A stretch of DNA of 64,000 nt from CAWEEP01 sp963808125 (GTDB lineage: Bacteria; Chloroflexota; Dormibacteria; Aeolococcales; Aeolococcaceae), in NCBI GenBank assembly GCA_963808125.1, contig CAWEEP010000074.1, forward strand, positions 1 to 64,000, read 5' to 3'. Positions within the stretch are counted from its first letter, which is position 1, and each line of letters opens with the position of its first letter. Below the pieces are notes generated by a model that was given only the letters and a program-made list of their open reading frames with translations, was not told the origin of the DNA and ran no database searches. The position numbers and the translations under genes are program-made. Below are positions 1 to 9,445 of this stretch, in pieces.

Positions 1-555
1 ATTCGGCCCAGCTGGCTGATCGCCGGGTAGATGTGCGCCACGGCGAAGGGGCCGAAGATGGTGATGCCCCAGAGGCCGAAGACGACGCTGGGGATGCCCG
101 GCCAGCAGGCTCGAACGAAGGTGGAGAGAACGCCTTGCAGACGCTGGGGTATCCATTCGGTGAGCATGAGCACACCACCCACCGAGATGGGCGCGGCCAG
201 AACAGATGGCGATCACCGAGGTGGTCAGCGTTCCGACGATAAAGACGAGCGCCCCGTACGAGGCGTCCTGCGGCGCCGACACGCCGTTGTGCGTGGTGAG
301 GGTGTTGGCGTAGAGGTGGCCGAGGGTGAAGGTGGTGCCGGTGAAGAAGGTGGTGCCGCTGTAGATGATCGCGGGGATGGCCTGCAGCACCATGACCACG
401 ATGATCAGCCCCAGCGCGGCGACGGGGATCACCGCCGCCACGCCGGCCAGCCACTGGAAGACCCTGTCGCCGGCGCTGAACTCAGTGTTCCGAGCCCGGG
501 AGGCCCGGGCCGGACCGGTGGGCGACCCACCGGCCCGGCGACGGACAAGGATCAT
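1..555 (-). CDS. pstC: Phosphate ABC transporter permease PstC (partial, frameshifted)
   Basis: This is the N-terminal part of an inner-membrane permease of the high-affinity phosphate importer; the gene runs off the window start. The ATG at 555-553 overlaps the pstS stop as ATGA, so translation is probably coupled. A first membrane segment (about residues 40-62) is followed by an extracytoplasmic loop and a second segment. After a frameshift comes the PstC motif GIPSVVFGLWGI, close to the family's usual GIPSVVYGLWG. One extra base at about 204 breaks the frame between the residues VIAI and LAAPIS. The frame is otherwise clean, so a sequencing error is likely. Identification of PstC rather than PstA rests on gene order and the motif. 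Confidence 0.8.
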   Translation of the reverse strand, partial: MILVRRRAGGSPTGPARASRARNTEFSAGDRVFQWLAGVAAVIPVAALGLIIVVMVLQAIPAIIYSGTTFFTGTTFTLGHLYANTLTTHNGVSAPQDASYGALVFIVGTLTTSVIAICSGRAHLGGWCAHAHRMDTPASARRSLHLRSSLLAGHPQRRLRPLGHHHLRPLRRGAHLPGDQPAGPN

Positions 556-1673
556 GGGGTCGTCAGGGCACGTAGATGGAGTGGATCGAACGTGACGTTG
601 GGGATGACGCTGGTGGGCAGCGCCACGAAGTTCTCCTTGGTCAGGTTGGCCGCGGTCGCGCCTCCGGTGGAGCTGATCGCCCAGGTGAGGAAGGTGCGCA
701 TGGCCAGAGCCGTCGGCAGCGACGACTGGGCCTTGTGCAGCACCAGGTACTCGAAGTTGACGATGGGGTAGGAGTCGGCGCCGCTCTCGTAAATGAGCGA
801 CTGGCGCAGATCCTTGGGCACGTCGGTGGCGCCGGCGGCCACCGCGGCGTTGATGTTGGTCGCCGTCGGGACTCGAAGTTGCGCCTGGTTCTGCAGGTTG
901 GCTCTCCGAGACCGTCAGTGATGGCCGTCGGCCTCGACGCTGATGCCGATGTAGGCGATGCAGCCCGCGGTGCTCTGGCAGGTGGTCACCATGGCGGGGT
1001 TGCCGCTGGCTGTCTGCTCATTGCTCACCGACGGCCAGCTGACCGTCGTGCCGAAGTTCGGGCCGCTGACAACGTGGAGTTCGGCGCTGAGGAACGAGGT
1101 GAAGATGAAGGGTCCCGAGGTCCAAACGGCGCACCGGGACGATGGTCGTCGAGGGCAGGGTGAGCCGGGTTGAGGGCGGAGATCGCGAGTCGTTCCACTT
1201 GGTGATGCTGCCCTGGTAGATCTGGGCGATGATGTTGCCGCTCAGCTTGAGGTTGCTGATGCCCGGCAGGTTGTAGTGAACCGCCTGCGCGGAGACGGCG
1301 ATGGGGGATGTGCAGGATGCCGGATACTTCGGTCTCGGCACCATTGCTCAGGTAGGCGTCGGAGCCGCCCATGTTGACGGCGCCCGTCTCGGCGTCACCT
1401 GACCCTTGCCCGAACCGCCGGCGGCAGGGCTCAGGGTGATGTTGGGGTATGCCGTGTTCAGCGGCGTCTCCAGCTCCTCGAGGTAGGGGAGAGGAGGCTC
1501 GATCCGTCCTCGGTGAGGGTCACCGTGCTGGTCGGGTTGCCGGTCGCCACGGGCGTGGGTGTCGTGGTGGCGGTGGCGGCGGTGGTGCTGGAGTTGGACG
1601 CGCCACAGGCGCTCACCAGCAGCGCACCCGCAACCGCCATCGTACTGACAGCCGTGATCCGTCGAATGTTCAT
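552..1673 (-). pseudogene. pstS: Phosphate-binding lipoprotein PstS, broken by several frameshifts
   Basis: Periplasmic-type phosphate-binding component of the Pst importer. The start MNIRRITAV is followed by a hydrophobic signal and the lipobox LLVSAC, so the mature protein would be lipid-anchored on the outer face of the membrane. Recognisable PstS pieces lie in successive frames: DGSSLL, AAGGSGKGQ, MGGSDAYLS, then a long stretch with AVHYNLPGISNLKLSG and IAQIYQGSITKWND, and a C-terminal piece from about 842 to 552. At least five single-base indels separate them. Because each fragment stays well conserved, poor sequence quality is likelier than true decay, but as assembled it is broken. It lies between pstB and pstC, the usual operon neighbours. 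Confidence 0.82.
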
Positions 1674-1731
1674 GAACCTCCCCTTCAGATGGTTGGCGTT
1701 GAGACGGGAGATGAGGGCACGCCGCGCGTGC

Positions 1732-2544
1732 TCATCCGATCCGACCGCTGACGTAGGCCCGGCTCTTGGCGTTGGCCGGGTCGTGAAAGAATGTCCTCGC
1801 CGACGTCGCCTCGACGAGCTCTCCCGCGGTGAGGAAGACGACGTCGTCGCTGATGCGATTGGCCTGCGCGAGATTGTGGGTGACGATCAGAACCGTGATG
1901 CGTTCCGAGATCCGCTTGATCAGTTCCTCGATGCGCTCGGTGCTGTCCGGGTCGAGCGCCGAGGTGGGCTCGTCGAGGAGGAGCACGCTGGGCGACAGCG
2001 CCAGCGCCCGGGCCAGGCAGAGCAGCTGCTGCTGGCCCCCCGACAGGCCGAAGGGCGACGCATGGAGCCGGGAGGACACGGCCGCCCAGAGGCCCACCTC
2101 GGTGAGGCGCTGCTCGATCAGCTCCTGCACGTTGCGCCGGCTGACAATGCCGTGGGCGCGCGGCGCCAGGCCGACGTTCTCGCTGATGCTGCGAGGGAAC
2201 GGGTTGGCGCGCTGGAAGAGCATGCCCACACGGCGCCGCACCTCCCGGACGTTGACGTCCGGGCCGTAGATGTTGACCCCCTCGACGACCACGGACCCCT
2301 TGACGCGCATGCCCTGGGTCTGGTCGTGCATCCGGTTGATGGAGCGAAGAAGGGTGGTCTTGCCGCAGCCGGTGGGGCCGACGATGGCGGTGACCCGGTT
2401 GGGGCGGAACGTCGTGGTGATGCCGGAGAGGAGGGTCTTGTCGCCGAAGCGGACCAAGAGGTCGCGGACCTCCACGCCCTCGGCCACCTCCTCCCCCGTC
2501 TGGGAGAAGGCCACGTTGGTGAGCTCCACGGACCTCGTGACCAC
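1732..2544 (-). CDS. pstB: Phosphate ABC transporter ATP-binding protein PstB
   Basis: Cytoplasmic ATPase of the Pst phosphate importer, 270 residues, the family's usual size. Walker A reads GPTGCGKTT (about residue 55), the signature is LSGGQQQ, and Walker B is LLLDEPTSALDP followed by the H-loop VTHN. The PstB-typical stretch VGMLFQRANPFPRSI is present. The start is GTG at 2544. It is the first gene of a minus-strand pstB-pstS-pstC order, with pstS 58 bases downstream. Unlike the next two genes it is intact. Confidence 0.93.
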   Translation of the reverse strand: MVTRSVELTNVAFSQTGEEVAEGVEVRDLLVRFGDKTLLSGITTTFRPNRVTAIVGPTGCGKTTLLRSINRMHDQTQGMRVKGSVVVEGVNIYGPDVNVREVRRRVGMLFQRANPFPRSISENVGLAPRAHGIVSRRNVQELIEQRLTEVGLWAAVSSRLHASPFGLSGGQQQLLCLARALALSPSVLLLDEPTSALDPDSTERIEELIKRISERITVLIVTHNLAQANRISDDVVFLTAGELVEATSARTFFHDPANAKSRAYVSGRIG

Positions 2545-2683
2545 GGATCGAGCGTAGGGGTCGCTGTTTTGTGGGCGGGTTGCCCAAAGGTTAACGACCC
2601 GCTAACTCGCCCCCCCGGTTGCACGTCCGTTCGCCACCCGCTGCCCGGCCCGCGGAACGTTCGGGAGGGGTGGGGCGGACCCC

Positions 2684-4415
2684 TCAGGAGGGTGGCGGGG
2701 AGGGCGCGGCGCTGGCGGCGGCGATCGCCTCGCGGACACCGTGGTGGATGTGGTCGGCGGCGATCAGGTCGAGGACGCCGTAGCGCTGGAGGACGTCCCG
2801 GATGTCCTCGACGTGGGCGAGGTGGACGTCGATGGCGCCGTGGCCGAGGTTGTGCAGGAGCGTCAGCAGCATCTGCCCGGCGGTGTAGTCGATGTCGGCG
2901 ATTGCCGAGAAGTCGAACGCCACCCAGTACACCCGGTGGGGGGCCGCCTCCACCAGGCTGAGGACCCGGCCGCGGAAGTGTTCGGCGTTGGCGAAGAACA
3001 GGGTGCTGTCGAAGCGGTAGGCGACGCCGCCGGGCATGGTCTCCAGACCGGGCCGGGCTCGGTGCGGGACGAGCTGGCCCTCGGGGTCGGCGGCGGCCGA
3101 CGATCACCGTGTCACGCGGCCGGTAGGCGCGCCGCACGAAGTCGAGGACGGAGAGGCCGACGGCCAGGATGATGCCGGCCTCCACGCCGACGAGCACCAC
3201 CATCAGGCCGGTGGCGACGGCGAGGGCGAACTCGTCGCGCCGCAGATGCCAGAGCTCGACGAGGTGGCGGCGGTCGATGAGGTGGACGCCGATGACGAAG
3301 ACCACGGCGGCCAGGGTCGCCTCGGGGAGGTAGTGGAGGAGGCCGGTGGCGGCGACCAGGACGGCGATGGTGATGGCGCCCGCCACGAGCTGCGAGAGTT
3401 GGGTGCGCTGCCCGGCGGCGTCGACGACCGCCGTCTTGGTCGGGCTGCCGTTGACGCAGAAGGTGCCGGTCAGCCCGGCGACGAGGTTGGCACCGGCCAG
3501 CCCCACCAGGTCACGGTTCTCGTTGAGCTCCTCGCCGTGCTTCTGGGCAAAGCTGCGGGCTGTCGCGGCGCTCTGGGCGAGGACGACGACGAAGATCGAC
3601 GCCGCGACGCCGGCCAGTCCGGGAACCTGCTGCCAGGCGACCTTGGGGAAGGTGATCGGTGGCAGCCCTCCCGGCACCGCGCCGATGATGGCGACGCCGT
3701 GCCGGTCCAGACGCAACACCGCCGTCAGCACGATGGAGGCGGCGACGACCAGGAGGGCGCCCGGGACGCGCTTGGCGAAGGTCTCGATCAGCAGCAGCGC
3801 GCCCACCCCGGCGATTGCCAGGAGGGCGGCAGGCACGACGATCTGCCCGGAGTGCCGTGCCAGCGTCGTGAGCTGGTCGATGAGGCTGCCGCTGGCGTGG
3901 ATGCCCAGCATTCCCGGCAGCTGGGTGAGCGCGACCTGGATGCCGACACCGGTGAGAAAGCCGATGAGGGCGGTGCGCGACAGGAAGTCGGCGAGGAAGC
4001 CGAGGCGCAACAGCCGCGCCACCAGCAGGTATCCCGCCGCCATCAGAGCGACGATGCCGGCGAGGGCGACGTATTCCTTGCTCGCCGGTTTGGCCATCGT
4101 GACGAGAGCCGCGAACATGATGGCGGCGGTCGCCGAATCGGCGCCGACGACGAGGTGGCGCGACGAGCCCAGGAGGGCGAAGACGATCGCCGGCACGGCC
4201 AGTGTGTAGATACCGGTGATCACCGGCATCCCCGCGATCTTGGTGTAGCCCATCGACTCGGGAATCGCCACCGCGGCCAGGGTGGCGCCGGCGATGACGT
4301 CGGCGACGAGGGTGGCGCGGCTCGAGCCGTTCATCCCCTGAGCCAGGCCGAGGATGCGGTCGGGCATTGACCGGTTCGGAGCGACCGGGGGGGTGTTTCT
4401 CACGGCGGCGCCCAC
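2684..4415 (-). CDS. SulP family anion transporter with STAS domain (frameshifted)
   Basis: Membrane transporter of the SulP/SLC26 family, which carries sulfate, bicarbonate or related anions. The N-terminus holds the SulP signature around AGATLAAVAIPESMGY, then about ten hydrophobic segments, including GLTGTFCVNGSPTKTAV. The C-terminal STAS domain (about 2684-3050) continues in another frame after one extra C in a CCCC run near 3080. Restoring it gives about 576 residues, the normal size. The start used is GTG at 4415; an ATG at 4367 is an alternative. The substrate cannot be read from the sequence. Nothing in the neighbourhood indicates sulfate assimilation or carbonic anhydrase. Confidence 0.85.
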
Positions 4416-4491
4416 TCATCCGTGAACCCGGGTGCGCGGGGACGGAGCGCCGCCGGAGCGCTGCAGGCCGGCACCACGCGGGATGCCGCGG

Positions 4492-4863
4492 TCAGACGAG
4501 GCGGCAGGGGACGTCGGCGTCCTCGTCCAGGTGGTAGCTGGCGCAGACGCGGTGGTAGCCGTCGGCGATGGTCAGAGGGAAGTCCTTACCCAGGTCCCCG
4601 CGCACCAGCAGCACCGGGGAGAGCAACGACCCCTTCTCGACCTTGCCCAGATCCTTCTTGACGTGAGCGTTCTCGGCGGGGAGGAGGGGAAGGCCGCTGG
4701 CCCGGAGCAGATCCTTGGCCTTGCGGTGGGTGAGGGGGGCGGCCCTCAGCTTCGTCACCAGGTCGCGGGCGGCGCTCTCGTCGGTGATGAGGCTGAGGTA
4801 GTCCGTTGCGGCGGGAAAATCGTGGTCGTCCGGGGTGCTCTTCCAGTGTTCCCTGGTCGTCAT
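4492..4863 (-). CDS. Small ParB-like hypothetical protein
   Basis: Encodes 123 residues starting at ATG 4863, preceded by a good ribosome binding site (AGGGGAG). The C-terminal half contains HVKKDLGKVEKG, PVLLVRGD and IADGYHRVCASY. The D-G-x-H-R core resembles ParB/sulfiredoxin-like domains, which bind nucleotides or act on DNA. There is no signal peptide or membrane segment, so it should be cytoplasmic. No partner is evident: the flanking SulP and membrane protein genes are unrelated. The function is unknown and the domain assignment is an inference from a short motif. A second gene at 14685-15256 ends with a similar motif. Confidence 0.7.
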   Translation of the reverse strand: MTTREHWKSTPDDHDFPAATDYLSLITDESAARDLVTKLRAAPLTHRKAKDLLRASGLPLLPAENAHVKKDLGKVEKGSLLSPVLLVRGDLGKDFPLTIADGYHRVCASYHLDEDADVPCRLV

Positions 4864-4957
4864 GTGGTGGCTCCCCTGCGAACTGGGCCCGGTATCAGCA
4901 ACCGGATCTGGCCTCGAATGGTAGGCATTCCCGGTCCCGACCGCCGCTCTGCCGCGA

Positions 4958-6547
4958 CTAGTTCTTGACGAAGATGACGGCGAAGCCGTCGTCATAGACG
5001 CGGGTCCACTGCGGGTCCACGGTGAGCGCCATGGTGAGCGAGGAGTCGGTCCGCTCGACGACGTAGTCCACCCGGTTGCTGGCCAGGATCTGCTGCCAGT
5101 CTGGCTCCGCGTTCTCGACGTCACTGATCTCCTGCACCAGGTTGTTGCCCATCAGTGTGGCCTCGCCATAGATGAAGACGCGGCGGTCGGTCAGAGGGAC
5201 GTCGCCGTTGCTGGAGGGGGAGAAGCGGTAGGCGAGGTAGCCGCCCCAGTCGTAGGCGTTGAACATCCGGGTGCCCACATCGGGGTGCGCCGCCAGCCAG
5301 CTGGCCGCCCCCTCTGGGAAGTTGGCCCGGGTGCTCGCCGCCTGACCCTGGAGGGTGTCCACGACGACGGCACCGGTCACCGCCACGGAGAGCATCAGGG
5401 CGAACGTCGCCAGGGCGGTGAGGTCCTGCCGGCGCCGGCCGGTGTAGGCGGCGAACCGCGGCTGCCAGGTGCTGGCGGCCCAGCCGGCTCCCAGTCCCCA
5501 GGCGATGACCGGGACGACCGCGCAGACGGCGATGGCGCCGTTGCGCACTGCGGCGAGGGCGAGGACGATGCTCGCCGTGGCCACGCAGACGTCCCAGAGG
5601 CGCTGCCGCCGCGCGGCCACTGCCCAGACGGTGAAGAGGAGCATCAGCCCCAGCCCCCACTCCTCGGGCGAGTGGAAGTTGGGCGACTTCCACTCGGCGA
5701 TGAAGCCCTGCTGCGCCGAGCTGAACTGGATGTGCAGGGGGATGAGATAGACGCTGATGGTGTGCGGGTTGATCAGTGCCGTCAGGAAGGAGGCGCCGAG
5801 CACCACCCACAGGCCCAGCGCGCGCCGCCGCGACTCCGCCTTCTCACCGGTGAACGCCCAGCGGGCCGATTCGGTGACGGCGGCGAGACCGACGAAGAAC
5901 AGGCCGTAGACGAACCCACCGTGCAGGTTCGCCCAGATCACCATCACGGCCGGCAGCCAGAAGAGGCGGTGGCTGCGATCGCGTAGGTACGCCTCGATCC
6001 AGTAGAGGGTCAGGCCGAGGAGGGCGAAGCTGATCATCTGCGACCGCGGCCCCCAGACTGCGACGCCCGCCGCCGCTCCGACCAAGAGGCAGACGGCGGC
6101 GATGACCGGCGGCGTGCGCTCCAGGGCGATACGCCGCCAGATCAGCCACATGCCGGTCCAGATCACCGCCGTGTAGACGAGGCTGACGGCGAGGAAGCTG
6201 CCGGCGCGGAAGACGAGGGCGAGGAGGATCTCGCTGCCCCACTCCTGGTCGGCCCACGAGTGGCCGCTCACCGTGTAGGTGAAGAGGTCGTGGGAGGGGA
6301 GTGCCCCGTGGCTGAGCATCCACTGCCCGGTCGCCAGGTGCCAGTAGAAGTCGGGGTCGCCGACCCTTCGGCAGATCACCACCAGCACCCCGATCAACGC
6401 CGCAGCGACGATGAGGCCGCCGATACCTGGGCGGCGGATGCGTCCCCAGAGCTTCGCCGCGGTGGGGGCGCCCTCTCGTGCGGGGGCGGCGGTGATCACG
6501 GACGGAGTGACGCCACCCTCTGTGGCGGGCTCCTCTGCTGGCGCCAT
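4958..6547 (-). CDS. Polytopic membrane protein, GT-C-like, function unknown
   Basis: Encodes 529 residues from ATG 6547, with about ten hydrophobic segments after a 38-residue cytoplasmic leader. The first extracytoplasmic loop holds DPDFYWHLATGQWML and further on DQEWGSEILLA, an acidic loop arrangement reminiscent of GT-C glycosyltransferases that use lipid-linked sugars. The C-terminus is a soluble domain of about 130 residues ending in VIFVKN. It is transcribed away from the GT-C gene at 6789, and the two starts are 240 bases apart. A role in surface glycan assembly is plausible but not shown. I cannot name a family with confidence. Confidence 0.75.
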   Translation of the reverse strand: MAPAEEPATEGGVTPSVITAAPAREGAPTAAKLWGRIRRPGIGGLIVAAALIGVLVVICRRVGDPDFYWHLATGQWMLSHGALPSHDLFTYTVSGHSWADQEWGSEILLALVFRAGSFLAVSLVYTAVIWTGMWLIWRRIALERTPPVIAAVCLLVGAAAGVAVWGPRSQMISFALLGLTLYWIEAYLRDRSHRLFWLPAVMVIWANLHGGFVYGLFFVGLAAVTESARWAFTGEKAESRRRALGLWVVLGASFLTALINPHTISVYLIPLHIQFSSAQQGFIAEWKSPNFHSPEEWGLGLMLLFTVWAVAARRQRLWDVCVATASIVLALAAVRNGAIAVCAVVPVIAWGLGAGWAASTWQPRFAAYTGRRRQDLTALATFALMLSVAVTGAVVVDTLQGQAASTRANFPEGAASWLAAHPDVGTRMFNAYDWGGYLAYRFSPSSNGDVPLTDRRVFIYGEATLMGNNLVQEISDVENAEPDWQQILASNRVDYVVERTDSSLTMALTVDPQWTRVYDDGFAVIFVKN

Positions 6548-6788
6548 CCCGGAGTCACCCTCCTGCGCGACATCGTGGTGGTGGGGCGAAACTCGCTCGC
6601 GCCCACCCGCGTGCTGGCCGGCCTCCCCCCAAACCGGCCGGTCCCGCCGGCCACCGGAGGAGGCCGGGCAATGATACGGTCTGCGCCCTGGGCAGCCATG
6701 GCGGTCGGCCGGGCGCTAACCGCTCCGCAGGGTTGCGCAATGATCATGCCGTTCGGCTCCTCCGGTCCCTCCTCGAGCTGAGGGCGGG

Positions 6789-8438
6789 GTGCCCGGCACG
6801 GAGGCGACGGAGGACGCGGTGGGACTGTCCGGAAGCCCGGGCACGCACGATGCAGCCGCCCCGGGGCGCCATCCCCCCCCCACCTCCCGGGGCGAGGGTC
6901 CGGCGGCGTCTGGCGCGGGAGGCTGGTTCCGCCGATGGCTGTGGTTCATCGGGCCCACCGCGGTCTATTGCGTCCTTCGAATCCCCTCGTTCTTCGAGCC
7001 CCACTGGTACACGGACGAGGCGGGCTACGTCGCCACTGCCCGCTCCATGCTGCAAGGGAAGACCCTCTACGCCCAGATCTGGAACAACAAGCCACCCCTG
7101 CACTTGTGGACCGTCGCCATCCTCATCAAGTTCTTCGGCACGAGCGAGGCGGCGCTCCACTCGCTGACCTTCGTCAGCGGGCTCCTCACCCTCGCCGCCG
7201 TCGCCTACGCCTGCGACAAGGTCCTCGGACGCCGCCGCACTGCCTTCGCGCTCCTGCTCACGGCCGTGCTCCTGGGGACGCCGATCCTCGATGCGGAGCT
7301 GCTCATCCCCGAGAGCCTGCTCATCGCCCCCGTCACCTGGGCCGGGGCGATCCTCCTCCGGCGGTTCGCCGAGCCGGACGCGCGGGCCTGGCCCCGCTGG
7401 CCCGTCGCGGTGGGAGCGCTCGTGGCCGTCGCCATCGCCTACCAGCAGACCGCGCTGGCGGAGGCCTGCGCCTTCGGTTTCATCCTGCTCGTCACCTCGC
7501 GAGGCAACTGGCGGCGCTTCACCGCCTACGCCGCCACCGTGGCGGCGCTGACCGCCGCATGGCTGATCCCAACCGCGGTCTCCGTCGGGGCGTCCACCGT
7601 CGCCTACGCCCTCGCCGGGTTCTACGTCCATTTCACCCAGGGCAACTGGGACGGGCCGGTCGGCGTCCTTCTGCATCTGGTCGCCATCGTCGCCGCCTTC
7701 TGCCTGCTGGTTGTCTGCGCTTGGTTCCGCCGGCATGATCGGGACCCGGCCTGGGCACTCTGGTTCTGGTCGGGCGCCGCCCTCCTCGTCCCCTTCATCG
7801 CTCGCCAGCCCTATCCCCACTACCTGCTCCCCTCCGCGGTGCCGGTGACCATGGCCGTGTGTAGCCTCCGCTCCGTCCGCAGCTGGGGCGTCAGCCTGAC
7901 CCAGAGGCTCACCGCCGCCGGGCTCCTCGCCGCGACCGCCCTGGTCATCCCGGCCGCCGCCATCACCGGGTTCAACTGGATCCCGTGGCCGGGGATCTCG
8001 ACGCTGAGCCTGGCTACCTACTACGGCGGCGCCGTCCTCGTGGCCACCGGCGCGCAATCGGACCAGTCCTGGCAGAACGAGTTCGACGCGAGGGTCCCAG
8101 AGGATCGGGCTGCCGCCTCGTGGATCACCAACCACGGGCTCGAGGGCACCTCCGCCGTCATCTGGTCGGCCGACGTCTGGCTCTACACCATCGATGACTT
8201 CAGCGTGATCATGCCGACCCCTCCCATCTACAACGATGCGGTGCTGCTGGGCAGCTGGGACGCGACGGCTCAGCGCATCGCCGCCCTCGATCCCGTGATC
8301 GTGGTCACCGAGGGGACGACGATCTCGGCCTACCCGCAGATCCAGCCCCTTCTCACGAGCGCCTACCAGGCCTGTGAGCAGAACGGCTCCGAGATCGTGT
8401 GGGTGCGGAACGACATCGCGCGGGCGCTGCCCGGCTGA
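6789..8438 (+). CDS. GT-C family glycosyltransferase (PMT/ArnT-like membrane protein)
   Basis: Encodes 549 residues from GTG 6789. The leader of about 45 residues is low-complexity and proline-rich, so the true start could be internal. After the first membrane segment comes the acidic motif YTDEAGYVATARSML (about residues 74-88), typical of the PMT/ArnT/GT83 fold where the Asp takes part in catalysis, followed by NNKPPLHLW. About ten more hydrophobic segments follow, then a soluble C-terminal domain. Such enzymes transfer sugars from polyprenyl-phosphate carriers on the outer face of the membrane. The acceptor and sugar are unknown. The next gene starts 67 bases downstream on the same strand. 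Confidence 0.82.
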   Translation: MPGTEATEDAVGLSGSPGTHDAAAPGRHPPPTSRGEGPAASGAGGWFRRWLWFIGPTAVYCVLRIPSFFEPHWYTDEAGYVATARSMLQGKTLYAQIWNNKPPLHLWTVAILIKFFGTSEAALHSLTFVSGLLTLAAVAYACDKVLGRRRTAFALLLTAVLLGTPILDAELLIPESLLIAPVTWAGAILLRRFAEPDARAWPRWPVAVGALVAVAIAYQQTALAEACAFGFILLVTSRGNWRRFTAYAATVAALTAAWLIPTAVSVGASTVAYALAGFYVHFTQGNWDGPVGVLLHLVAIVAAFCLLVVCAWFRRHDRDPAWALWFWSGAALLVPFIARQPYPHYLLPSAVPVTMAVCSLRSVRSWGVSLTQRLTAAGLLAATALVIPAAAITGFNWIPWPGISTLSLATYYGGAVLVATGAQSDQSWQNEFDARVPEDRAAASWITNHGLEGTSAVIWSADVWLYTIDDFSVIMPTPPIYNDAVLLGSWDATAQRIAALDPVIVVTEGTTISAYPQIQPLLTSAYQACEQNGSEIVWVRNDIARALPG

Positions 8439-8505
8439 CCCGGCGGCCGGCCCTCCGCCTCGCGGCGCAGACTCTGAGCGACGCGCACGCGCAGGGAGAA
8501 CTCAG

Positions 8506-9438
8506 GTGGCCATCGACCTGTGGATCCCCGGTGACACCGGGAGCGATCTGCGCGCGCTGCTGCCCGGCGGGGCGGCGGTCCATGAGGTCCCCATGACCGG
8601 CGAGCTCCCTCCCCGCCTCGGTCACGCCGACATCCTCGTCACCGACTTCCGCTGGCGCCGGGCGATCGAGGCCGTCCCGCGCCTCGACGGCCTGCGCGTC
8701 CTCCAGTCCCTCTCCGCCGGGGTCGACGCCATTGCCGGGCGCGTCCCACCCCACGTCACCCTCTGCGACGCCGCCGGCGTTCACGACATCCCGGTGGCGG
8801 AGTGGGTGATCGCCGCCATCCTCGCCGCCCGGCACCGGTTCCCCGAGCACGTCACCGCCCAGGCCGCCGGCCACTGGCTGGATCAGGGCCTCGACCTGAC
8901 CGGAGGCGGCGCGGACCTCGAGGGCGCCACGGCGCTGATCCTCGGTCACGGCTCCATCGGCCGCGCCGTGGAGGAGCGTCTCCGTCCCTTCGGCGTCGAA
9001 TTCCTCCGCGTCGCTCGAACAGCCCGCCCCGGTGTGTTCACCGTTGCCGACCTCCCCGCGCTGGTACCGCGCGCCGACATCGTGATCGTCCTCGTGCCCC
9101 TCACGGCCGAGACCAGGGGCCTCGTCGGCCGGGAGTTCCTCGCCGCCATGCGCCGCCGCGCGCTGCTGGTCAACGCTGCCCGGGGAGCGGTCGTCGACAC
9201 CGGCGCCCTGGTCGCCGCCCTTCACGCCCGCCGGATCACCGCCGCCCTGGACGTCACCGACCCTGAGCCCCTCCCCGACGGACACCCCCTCTGGTCCTGC
9301 CCTGGGCTCTTCATCACACCTCATGTGGCCGGGGCGGTGGAGGCGCTGCCGGAGAGAGCCTGGCGCCTGGTGGGTCACCAGGTCGGGCGCTTTCTCCGCG
9401 GGGAGCCGCTACTCAACGTGGTCGTCGACGGATACTGA
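8506..9438 (+). CDS. D-isomer-specific 2-hydroxyacid dehydrogenase
   Basis: NAD(P)-dependent oxidoreductase of 310 residues interconverting a 2-hydroxyacid and a 2-ketoacid. The GTG at 8506 follows GGAGAA at suitable spacing. The dinucleotide fold is marked by LILGHGSIGRAVEERL. The family signature LVNAARGAVVDTGALV is present, as are the catalytic Arg in that segment, the Glu in TDPEPLPDGHPLW and the His in ITPHVAG. The length is typical of the shorter GyaR/ghrA-like members. It precedes the aldo/keto reductase by 7 bases, so the two are probably co-transcribed. The specific substrate is not predictable. Confidence 0.9.
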   Translation: MAIDLWIPGDTGSDLRALLPGGAAVHEVPMTGELPPRLGHADILVTDFRWRRAIEAVPRLDGLRVLQSLSAGVDAIAGRVPPHVTLCDAAGVHDIPVAEWVIAAILAARHRFPEHVTAQAAGHWLDQGLDLTGGGADLEGATALILGHGSIGRAVEERLRPFGVEFLRVARTARPGVFTVADLPALVPRADIVIVLVPLTAETRGLVGREFLAAMRRRALLVNAARGAVVDTGALVAALHARRITAALDVTDPEPLPDGHPLWSCPGLFITPHVAGAVEALPERAWRLVGHQVGRFLRGEPLLNVVVDGY

Positions 9439-9445
9439 GATCGCC

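Noticed and set aside
1513..2961. Plus-strand open frame of 482 codons over pstB and pstS
   Set aside because: Low-complexity shadow of the Pst genes on the other strand.
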